NCBI GenBank assembly: GCA_030847615.1
Contig: JAUMIR010000002.1
Coordinates: 243,245,809-243,309,808 of the forward strand
DNA from: Gambelia wislizenii
Taxonomy: Eukaryota; Chordata; Lepidosauria; Squamata; Crotaphytidae
Length of the DNA stretch: 64,000 bases
Direction: 5' to 3'
Shown: positions 15,006-27,000 of the stretch, piece by piece
Numbering within the stretch: position 1 is the first letter of the stretch
Layout: each line of letters starts with the position of its first letter
Program-made: the position numbers and the translations under genes
The notes under the pieces: model-generated
The model's input: only the letters and a program-made list of their open reading frames with translations
Databases searched by the model: none
What the model was told of the DNA's origin: nothing

Positions 15006-18000
15006 AGATGGATCACTAGCACCCTTTCGGTTTGTCCAGGTTACAACAGAATCTGGCTGCCCTCACTGAATGTGGAATCCTTTGCAGCCATTATTGTTGA
15101 GCTTGTCAATCTATTTTCAATAACTGTGAAGATGAGAAACTTGCCTGTCCTTAAACCAAAAAGAAACTAACGGGAACAAATACTGCCCCAGGCCAAATTC
15201 CAGATAAAATTTCACTTGTGTGGAATTAATGAAGATGAACCGACCAGACCATGCTGAATTTGTTAGAAAAACAGTGTGCATTTGTGTTGGGGGGATTCTG
15301 TGCAAAGGAGGCAGAGGCTTTGGCACCCTGAGAGAACACTGTGCAGTAAGGTGGAGGAGGGGGTTGAAATTAAGTCCTCACATTGGATGGAGCTCTTGTT
15401 TCTTACTGAAGGGTATGGAACAGTACCACTAATATAGCTACATAAGGAATGGGAGGTAACAGCTGCCTGGAGCCCCCTGAGCTGAATACTGGGATCATAC
15501 ATGGTCCATTGTTCCTACTGTTCCCCCTGCAGTCACAAGAATAGCAGGAAGGGTATATCAATATTCACAGAAATATGAAAACAGATGTAAGGCCGATTCC
15601 ATAATAATCTGGAGCAGGTTCTGATACTGGACAAAGGAATTAGTGACAAAAACAAAGGGATCTTTGGCACCTCCACAATCTGGCCCAGATCCTCCACGTA
15701 CATCTTCTCAGTCTCAATCAACTCCCTGAGAACAAACCTGCAGACAAGAAGAAGAAGCAGTGTCTGAGGGGAAGGAATTTCACTGGGTGACCCATGTTCC
15801 TCACTTTCTCTTCATCCCACCCATGTCCTTGTTCTGCACACACATCACCAGCTAGAAAGAAACATCAGAACCTCGTGAACACAGGTCCTTGCAGGGACCA
15901 TCAAAACAGTCAAAGCTTCAGGTTGCTTTGCCTGTTACGGATAGAGCAGAGATACTGCCGCCACACTGCCCTGTGCAGCCATAGTTTATCTCCCCACAGT
16001 TCAATGCATTCTTATGTATGAACATGGCAGAGGGCCAGGGGCAATTCCAGACAGCATGTGTCTATACCATCTGTGCAAAGTGAAAAATAAAAACAAGGCT
16101 TTTTATATTGCGACTACTTAACAGTGGCAGAAGGGATGAGGAGCTTAGGGCATCATTCAGCCAAGCCACTGGGGAGGGGACATAAGAACAATAGTTCATC
16201 AAAGTCATACATTCCCAGGCCTTGCTTTGTATGGGATACACCCTGAGCACACATGCCTTCTGTATGCTGAAGATTGTGCCTCTGTGCTCCTCACCACCAC
16301 CAGAGTCTTAAGCAGCGAAGGCTGCCATTCACCCTTGCCCCATCCTCTGCCCTTTCCTCCCGCCAAGCCTGTAAACTGGTGTGCCAAAGAAAATCACTTA
16401 CATACTCTTTTCTAAGGCACTGCGCCTCTCCTCCTCTTCCTGTTCCTCAGAGGCTGGGGGCTGCACGAGAGGTTCCGAGGGGGGGCCAGGGCTTTGGGGG
16501 TCACTGGGGAGCAGAGAAGGGTCAGGACCCTGCCAGGAGAGAAGAGAGCCCATATTTACCTATTTTATAGCCTGCAACAGTGACAGATAAAAGAGACACA
16601 TCAGGTCATCTGGCTTGTGCCAAGAAGAGGAGTTGGTCTCATATTTCCCCTTAAGCTCGCTCTGGAACATGAGATGCTCTGAAAGTTCAGGGGAAGGGTG
16701 GGAAGAGTGTCAAACACAGACCCAGAAGCACATCTACAATTTGAAGTGAACCTCTTGCTTTTAACATTGTCACGTGATTAGGGCTCTTCCCAAAGGAGGC
16801 CATTGTGCAATTTTACTGCCTCATTTGTAGAATTTTAATCAAGGCCCAAGAGGACACTGCTTTCCATCTGAAGCCCTTTGGTGTTTTGCCATTTTTTTCC
16901 TGTCCTTTTAGTGTGTGTGTGTGTGTGTGTCTTCAAGTCGCCTGTTGACTTATAGCAACCCCATTAACTTCATAGGGTTTTCTTAGGCAAGGAGTACACG
17001 AAGGAGGTTTTGCCAGTCCCTTCCTCTGAAATATAGCCTACGGCACCTGGCATTGGCTGGTGTTCTCCCATCCAAATACTAACCAGAGCTGGCCCTGTTT
17101 AGCTTCCAAGGATTTGGTGGCTCTAGGGTATTTAGACCCTACATTTTTTTAATACGGTAACTAGAGCAAAAATGTAATGGAGGAAAAGACATAATAGCAG
17201 CAGAACACTTTTTTACTAGGAATGCTAGGAACTCTCCACTTGGAAGCATCCCAAGTGACTAAAATAGGGTTGGAAATAATTTTGCAGAGGTTGGAGGGAG
17301 GTGCAGACTGGCCATTTAAAAAACAAAAACTCAAATCTACCATTTCATATGTTCGAATTATACTGCTTTTTATATATACTTGCACAATAGGAAAACTATA
17401 AGTAAAAAAAATACAGTCATTTAAAAATTTTTTTAGTTATTTTGTTTGATATAAACGGCTCATAAAAGATAAAAGCTTTAAACAACTACCGGTAGTGTGC
17501 TTTTCCTATAGAAATTATATCACAACTCCAAAGGAAAGAAACAAAATTAAATTTATTTATAAAAATGAAGAAATCAAGCATTATGTTTATATTTATTCCT
17601 AAAATTTATAAACATAACTCACTTGCTTTTGTAGTTATTACATTTTATCAATTTTTTAAAAATTTACAGTCAGCCCTCAACTTTCGCAGCAGTTAGGGAC
17701 ACAGGATTCCCATTAAAGTGACACAACCGGGAATATAGGCCTGCTATTTATTTTTTTTATTTTTTTTTACTTGAAAGAACACTTTTCTGGGCATTTCTAG
17801 GTCTTCCAGCACGATTCTATGGTCAACTTCTGCCAGAATTTGACCACAGAATCACAGTGGAGGACCTGCAAATGCCTAGAAAGAACAGTCTTAACAAAAA
17901 GTATCAGGAAAGCAGAAGAACAATTAATAAGTAAAAAACCAGGCTTCAAAATGGAAAGGAAGATAAAGTATTTGGGAATATGGTTAACTCAAAGAAATTC

Positions 18001-21000
18001 AGAACTTTTTGAGAACAATTACAAAACAACATGGAAAGGAATAAAGGAAGAGCTAATAAACTGGTCCAAAAAACATCTCTCTTTATTAGGAAGAATAGCC
18101 TCTATTAAAATGACGGTGCTCCCCAAATTTATGTTTCTTTTTCAAAATATACCGATCATAATAAACTATAAATGCTTTAAAGAATGGAACACAGAAATTC
18201 TGAAGTATATCTTGGAAGGAAAGAAAGCTCAAATTAGTATGAAGTTATTAACAGATAATAAAGATCAAGGGGGCTGTGCATTTCTGAATCTATACCTGTA
18301 CTATCAAGCAAGTGCATTATCTTGGCTGGAAGACTGGATCAATTTGAAAAATAGAAAATTATTACGTTTAGAAGGTCATGACCTAATTTTCGGGTGACAA
18401 GGCATTTGATAATCATTACATAAGAAAGGCATTACTTAGAGTATGGATGGGCGTAAAGTCAAAATTTTATCAAAGGATACCACTGTGGGCTTCACCCCAT
18501 GAAGCGTAGTTCGGAAGGTGTAAAATTGAGGGTCAAGACTGGCTGAAATATCAAGAAATCTTGACGGGGTTAACCTGAGACAATACAAAACTAAAAACAA
18601 GGGGAAAAGTGGAGGAAAAGGGACTAAAAATAAGTTGGTTTTTGTATAAGCAAATTCACGAAAGATACAAAATGGATATGAAGTTGACAAACTTTCAGAC
18701 AGAACAAAATGAATTAGATAAAGTGTTTCTTGATGATGGTAAACATCATATAGCAAAGTATTACAGTATATTATTAGAAAGAGAGTTGGAAGACGAGCAA
18801 GTCAAAGACCACATGGTAAGATGGGCAAGAGAGATAGGTCATATAATAGAAATGGAAAGGTGGGGAAAAAGCGTGGAAGTACATGCAAAAATTCTCTTTG
18901 TCCCAAGCTATGAAGGAGAACTACATAAAAATGTTTTTCCAATGGCATCTCAAACCAGTTAGACTAGATAAAATTTATAAAACAGGCAAGATGAGCTGTT
19001 GGAAATGCAGAGAAACTGAGGGAACTTTTTTTCACATATGGTGGAGGTGCCAGTGAGCAAAAAATTTTTGGAAGAAGGTACATATTAAAATAAGCAAGAT
19101 TCTGGGAATAAATTTCCCTTTAGAACCTGAGATTTATCTTTTGAACATGGTGGATAAAATTAATGTGGTAAATATGAAAAACAAAAAGAGGATATTAATG
19201 TATATGATAACTTGTGCAAGAATCATCTACGCTAGATTTTGGAAAGAAGAAACAATACCAACAATTGAGGATTGGCTAAATAAATTATATGATGCTCTAG
19301 ATATGGATAGACTCACAGCCCTTTTGAATGGAAAACCTGTAGATATAGTAGAAAAAGAATGGGAGCCAGTAAGAAAAGTATGGAAAATACAATGGGGGGT
19401 AGACGGGTAGAAAAAGATGTAATGGACTCTACCCACTAATGTATGGAGGACCAGGATTAGCCTGGGAACATATTTAAATAGGAAAAGGAAAAAATATATG
19501 TGATTGTTGTAAATATAGGTATAAATATAAAAACCACAAGGAAAGTGGAAAATTGTCATATGCAAAGGTACCAACAACATTTATTGGAAGAAAAGTTAGT
19601 TAATTAGACAATATAAACATACTAGTAGGGAGGAATATGTAAGAGGGTACGGATACAAGTAGATTAAAAAGTCAATGGAAAATTCTTTTATATGTATATG
19701 AAAAAAAGTTACAAGAGATGTACAATCTGATATGTTATACTTTTTTTTTCTTTGATTGTATAATTGTGACTTAATAAAAATTACTTTAAAAAAATGCCTA
19801 AAAAGAACATATTTTTAGTTGCATACAGGACAGCAGTGGATGCTGCACAAAATACAGAAATCCACGATTAATCAAATCCACAAATGTTTAACCTGAAAAG
19901 TGGAGGGAACGACTCTATATCAAAATTAAAACACAGTTCTATGCAAGTCTACTCAAAGTTAGTCCTCCTGAGTTCATTATGGCTTAAATACATACGGGAC
20001 TATGGGCTTAGTAAATTCATTGACTCTGGCATACTCCAGTATTTAAAAATATATAAATAAATCCTCTTGGTACACTCAGCAATTTCCAGCTTGCTGCAAT
20101 TCCTTTTTTTTTTTTTGGCCAGCGTTATGATGCTTATCACCAATTCAACATCTTTGTCTACTGTTTTTGCTTTTAAAACCTGACTCTGTATGACACTAAA
20201 GCAAACACACACTACATCTTAAGATCTTGATAATAAAATGTAGGGCAATAAAATATTAACAGCTTGCCCCCAATGCAGGGATAAGTACAAACAAGACTGC
20301 TGGTGTCAGTGGGCTTCATACAAATATATCAAGCCTATCTAGTGAAGGACTATCTACTCTGGTAGGCTGCGTCTCTCCAGGTCTTACAACTGAACTGAAC
20401 CTGGGACCTTACATGTGAAATGCATGTCATCTAACACTAAGATACAGCCTCTCCAAACTCTACATAAGACCCAAGGATAAGCACTTAAGTATCACATTCA
20501 GTATTGCATACAGGATTTTCTAAACCAGAGATAGGGAACAACATATGGTCCTCTAGAGGCTGTACTGCAAATCCCATCAGACCTAGACAGCACAGCCAGT
20601 ACTGAGAAATGATGAGAGGTTGCAGGCCAGCAGCATCTAGGGGGTGGCACATTCCTCATCCATGTTCTAAACCTAACTAAATACAGAAGTATCCATCACG
20701 ATATGTGTATGTTTGCATGTGTATGCTTATAAATACACACACACACAGTGTCTGTAGCTATGTGAGAGGGGTGTGTGTGTATAGTGCAGGATATACATTA
20801 TACACACAGAACAGATACAGACACATTACATATATAATATGTAATGCTACATATACATATACATACACACACATACATATATATATATTGCTATGTACAT
20901 ATGTGTATATGCATGCATATGTTTATATGCACATACAAACACAGTATGACATATATGTGAGTGAGTGGGTATGCATATATATACAGTTGTCCCTTCATAT

Positions 21001-24000
21001 TCGCTGGGGTTTGGTTCCAGGATTCCCCCCCCCCATGGATACCAAAATCCATGAATACTCAAGTTCCATTATATGCAATGGCATAGCAAAATGATGTCCC
21101 TTATATAAGATGGCAAAATCAAGGTTTGCTTTTTGGATTAATATTTTTTAAAGAATATTTTCAAGCCGTGAAAGTTAAATCCGTGGATACGGAGGAACAA
21201 CTGTACACAGAAAGAGAGAGGAAAAGAAATGTGCTTAGATACTCAGTTCAACTCTAATCTAGAGGAGGTGTCTTGTAGCACTGCATTAGACAAGGTTGCC
21301 AAGAAGATTTTATTGATTGCTTTACCTTTTATATTTGTAAAAGGTCCTTTTCCAGTTGAGAGATATATAAACATCATAAATAAATGAAAGGAATTTAAAT
21401 TATCCATCCTAGACACTTCACTTGCTGGGCACAAAGGGACCACTCCAGCAGTAGCTGCCCATCCATGCCAATACCCACACCTTTCTGAAGTGCCAGAAGG
21501 CTGCCTTGAGCAGTTCCAGATGAGGCCTGCCATTGCCATGCTTTATCCACTGAATTTTTATGGGGCCTTCAGATCAGGTCATTCTCCATTTGTATCCATT
21601 ATTCTTCCACTTTTTCTTCCATCTTTTTTTCCCTTACTATGGAGAAAAAAAGACGGAATAGCTGCACTAGCGCCTTCTGACTGCTAGCGCAAGGAGCCTC
21701 TACTCCCCCACCACAGTTTGGAAATGTCCTTTGTCCCATGAAGAAGGGAGAAAAACTGATGGCCTGCTCTCCACACCTTTGTCCATCTGCCCCCCACTCA
21801 CCCATAAACACACCTTATAGCTCACCTGGGTACATCTTCCTGAGCCATCCCCTTCGAGCAGGCTGGAGAGCAGGGAGAGGTCTGGGAGATGAGTGTTGCC
21901 ATCCTGTGAATACAAGGAAAGGGTGTCAAAAATGGTAGTTTCACAGGCTGGTACCCCCCCATAATTTCAAGCTTTCCCAAGGAACCTACAGCACTACCAA
22001 TAGTGCCACCACCAGGAGCTTCTGGCTGCTTTGGCATTACCTGCCCCAATCTCTTCAGTCAGCTCCCGCCACCTGTTGGTCTGGATCACATCCAGCTCAA
22101 ACTAGTTGTGAACAGCCTGTACTGGTTTTAAAAGCCAGTGTGCAGAGATCTCAAAGTAAAGAAAGGAGTGATAGGAATTGCAGGGGTGGAGTGGTGGGTG
22201 GGAGGGAGATGCTTTCCTCCTTCTTACCAGTTATTCCTTACAAATGCCCTCCTTGCCATTTTTAAAGTTTATTCCATCACCACCCACCCTCCCACCGTTG
22301 CCAGGCTTGGAAACTAGAAGTAAGCCCAGGGGGAGTGGTTGGGTATTTTGGGCAAGGCAGGGGAGAGGATCCATTTTAGTGGGGCTTTTTAGCATCTGTC
22401 ACTAGCAACAAGATATCGGCCCATGCTCTTGATCAAGAGCCAGCATGTACACAAAACCAATAAATTAGTATCTATTGCAATACCCCAGAACTGGCATTTT
22501 GGAGCCCTCCGCTGATCCAAGACAAGGTGCACAGTACTCAAAGCCAGTTGGTGTACTTTGACACATGAGGCAGAAAATCACACCTATTTCCATCCCTGGC
22601 AGTAAAAACAGTAACAAAGTAAGCACTGGCAATTTGCTATCTTTTGCCTCTTTACTCTGCTTTATGATAGGAACAACGCTGCAGCTTCCAGATGATTGAA
22701 CCTCTCTAGGGAGAGAATTCCATAATTAATGTTTCTCTTGGCTTCAAGGAAGCTACTAAAATGCTTTGATTTTTCTGAGATTTGAGCATAGATTAAAACC
22801 CTGTCATCACGGTTTTATGCTGAACTCTTTTACCCTAGGGGTTGTCTAGAGTCTATGGTGAAAATACTCCTCAGAGAATACCTTTTGTCCCAACAAGATC
22901 TGAACGAGATTTGCGGTATTTGGAAGGGGGGGGGACATCATATACTACATGGGAAGAGCCTTCGCAGGTTTTCATGAAGTTTTAAAAATAATGTGCAGAT
23001 ATGCACATTAACGCTCATTTGGACATCCAATTCAGAATGCTGAGCATTCTTGGCAAAGACAGGAGCCAACAGCAGATTGGTCAGATGTGTGTGTGTGGGG
23101 GGGCTTTTCAGCAAGGAAGGGGCTGGAAGCACTATTTTTGCATTTCATATTATCGAGTGTGCACTTTTTTGCTGCCCTGAGATGACCAAAGAGCTTTTTA
23201 TACGTGGAAGTTCGCACTTGCGCACCTTTGATTTTCAAGTTTTTTAAAAATATACTGTGCAGCAGGGATAACACATGTGGAGAATAATAATGTGCTGTAT
23301 TCTTGGCCACCACCTTGATTCACAGGCACAGCTCCATGTGCACTTCAAACGTGGACAGATTTGCATCACTTGATTTTGCCAAAAACCACGGAGACAAATT
23401 AGCGCTGCTGTGAATTTGTGAGAATGCGCTGCGCATCAATCTGCATTATTTCTTCTTGTCTAGACAAGCCCCTTGTCTTGGTTTTATTGACTGAAATCTG
23501 GACTGTTTGTTTGAACCACACGTTACATATTTTATTAATTTTCTGTGAGCTACTCTGAGTTTATTTGACAAAGAAAAGTAAGAAAGAAATGATTACAAAT
23601 CCGAATAATAATATTGCTAGATTTTAAGAACAACTAGAATGGTGTTTATTCTACCTCCTCCAGTTGCTTCTCAACACTGAAATTCTTCAAAGGGGATATT
23701 CAAATCCTTCAACTAGAATTAATTATGCAAATCAAGAGCAACTGCTTGATTATGGACCCTCTACTCTGGATTTTCAAGTATCTTTGATTTTTAAAACAAA
23801 GAAAGCACAGTTGGGGTGATAACAGGCAAAGGGAACAGACACCATTCTAGTAAAGATATTTTTTTTTCCAGGAAGGAAGGCTGAAAGAAGGAAGGAAGGC
23901 GGGGACAAAATGAAAAGAAGTATTTTCAGGTGTACGTGTTTTAATCATCATCGCTGTTGAGGTCTTAATCCTTCTCAAAAAGGTTTCAAGGAGACTAGCA

Positions 24001-27000
24001 ATCAATTAAAATAATGCTACCAAAAAAACTTACAAAAACTGAAGAGCAGCAGACACTAAAACACAAAGCAAACAGAGCCCACTATAACAATTCAAAGGCT
24101 TCCAACAAAAGGTACACATTTAACAGACGTAGTTGCTGAAAATGAAGGTCTTTATCATGCTCTCTGGCTTTTCTTCGCAAACGAAGATTCAGGAAGGACT
24201 CATCCCGCGCCTTCTGCAAGCGCGCTGATGACTAAAAAGGCCAATCCGAGATAAACAAGTCCGGTTGCAAAAAGTGCAGCAGAAGGTCTCCTTGGGTGAT
24301 GTTTTTGGGTTGTGGTTCTTTCTGCGTTGTCGTTTCTCTTCAAGACTTGTTCGTCGTGAGTTCTCAAATAAGGCTGCAGCATTGTGGATAGTGCGTCTCC
24401 ATGCCTCCCGATGTGAGGCCAGGGCGGACCACCGTTGGTGATCAATCTGGCCAAGCCTGAGATGTTGTTTCAGGGAGTCCTTGTATCGCTTTTTTGGAGC
24501 GCCCCTCCCACGCTGACCCGTGGCGAGTTCACCGTAGAGTAGTATTTTTGGGAGGCGATGGTCCTCCATCCTAGAAACGTGCCCTGCCCAGCGCAGCTGT
24601 GTTCTCAATATCATGGCCTCAATGCTGGTGATCCCTGCTTGTTCAAGGACAGCAACATTCGTCACATAGTCAGTCCAGTGTATATTTAGGATTGTGCGTA
24701 GACAGCGCTGATGAAAGCGCTCGAGGAGTCGTAGGTGGTGGCGATAGGTAACCCATGTTTCAGATCCATAAAGGAGGACAGACAGTACGATGGCTCTATA
24801 CACACTAATTTTTGTGCTTTGCCTCAGGTGTTTATTGCTCCAGACTCTTTTGTGAAGTCTTCCAAATGCACTATATGCCTTTGCTAATCTGTGATCGATC
24901 TCTTTGTCAATCTTGGCATCTGAGGAGATGATGCTTCCCAGGTAGGTGAACTGCTGAACGGACTTGAGCACTGATTTGCCGACGGCAATGTGGGGATGGT
25001 GGTGTTCGTCCTGTGGTGCAGGCTGGTAAAGAACTTCTGTTTTCTTCAGGTTGACTTCTAGCCCAAACAGCTCTGCAGCTGTTGCAAAGCAGGACGTTAG
25101 GCGCTGCAGAGCTGCTTCTGTGTGGGCAACAAGGGCAGCATCATCGGCGAAGAGCAGCTCACGGACTAGATAGTTTAGAGTCTTAGTGTGAATGAAAGAC
25201 CAAAGAAGGGAGCAAAACAGGGGCCTTCAAAACCTGGGTGTATAGACAAAAAGGCCCTCTTCTTAGTCCCAATCTAAGATAGCCACAATAACACCAGCTA
25301 ATCGCCACCACTGTCTACATTCATCCAATCCACAGAATTTTGTGGAAAAGAGAAGGAAGGTGTCATCAGCATGGTAACCTCTCCCAGTTGTTTCATAAAT
25401 ATGTCGAATAGCATAAGGGGTAAAACGGAATGCTGAAAGATTCCACAGGCCAAAGACCAAGGCATCAAACATGGATCCCTCAGCACAATCTTCTGTGTTC
25501 ATCCTTCCAGGAAGGAACTGAACCATCAAATTTCATCAGTGTCTTCAAGTCCCATAGACAAAGTATAGTGTCTAGATCAAGGGAACTAATAGTGCCACTG
25601 CATTCTGCTTTGGTCGGACCTCACCTGGAGTACTGTGTCCAGTTCTGGGCACCACAATTCAGGAAGGATATTGAGAAGCTGGAATGTGTCCAGAGGAGGG
25701 CAACCAGGATGGTGGGTGGTCTGGAAGCCATGTCCTATGAGGAGCGGCTTAGGGAGCTGGGCATGTTTAGTCTGGAGAAGAGAAGGTTGAGAGGGGACAT
25801 GATAGCCATGTTTAAATATCTGAAGGGATATCATACTGAGGATGGAGCAGGCTTGTTTTATGTTGCTCCAGAGACTAGGACACGGAGCAATGGGTTCAAA
25901 CTACAGGAAAAGAGATTCCACCTAAACATTAGGAAGAACTTCCTGACAGTAAGAGCTGTTTGGCAATGGAATGCACTGCCTGGGAGTGTGGTGGAGTCTC
26001 CTTTGGAGGTTTTTAAACAGAGGCTGGATGGCCATCTGTCGGGAATGATTTGATTGTGTATTCCTGCATGGCAGGGGGTTGGACTGGATGGCCCTTGAGG
26101 TCTCTTCCAACTCTATGATTCTATGATCCCATTCAAGCACCCAAGGAGGATACCATGGTCAAATAGCATCAAAAGTTATTGAGAGGTTCAGCGGAACTGA
26201 AAGGGACACACACCCAAGTACAGTTCCCACTGAAGGCTGTCCACCAAGGCAACCAAAGCTGTCTCTGCCCGATAACCAGGCCTGCAGAATGAGGCAAAAG
26301 AGTACAGGACTCCTCCATCTTTTCAGAGTTACACAGAAGCAGGAATTTCAGCAGGTACGTATAGTTTATCATGAAAGTCACATCTGCTACAATCCCCACT
26401 TCTGTGTAACTATCGACATGGAGGAGTCCTAGCCTTTTTTGCATCTGCCCATCCTCTCCTAACCAGATACATTTCAAGGGTTGCTCCAACATGCAAGACA
26501 GCTACCTACTTTTTTTTCTGTTTTAATCAGTACCTTTTGAGTTCACTCTGACTAGTCCATGTTGGTTCACCAGGTCATTGTGCTTCTTTGACAATCTACT
26601 TTTTGTTCTTTACCCAACCAAGTTTTTAAAAAAAATCGGAGGGGGGGGATAAGCACCTGTTTCTGGGGTTTCTGAAGGTTATAGCCCAAAACAATAACTT
26701 GTCCAAGACCACACTTTCAATATGGATTACAGAATTCTTTAAATTCAGGACACACCAAAATCTGACCTGAACTTATTGGAATCTAAAGAACTAGCTGTAC
26801 CCGGCATAACATACACTGTTATCTTATCCTGCTCCTCCAACATGCTTCATGGATGGGGGGAGACCAAGTTCTGCCATTTCCTGGGAAAAGGAAGCCCAGT
26901 CAGGCTTTACTCCTGAGTATATCTCCACGGGATTGAGGCATGGGCCCCCGAAGCAGCCGCGAGAAACCCTACTCTGTCAGCGTATGTGGGGTTCAGCTGA

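Noticed and set aside
14756..15170. Frames of 88 and 125 residues
   Set aside because: They are created by the (CA)n(GA)n microsatellite.
16911..17148. Possible 5S rRNA gene
   Set aside because: Only part of 5S is present and it carries a SINE body and tail. Two further copies share the same structure.
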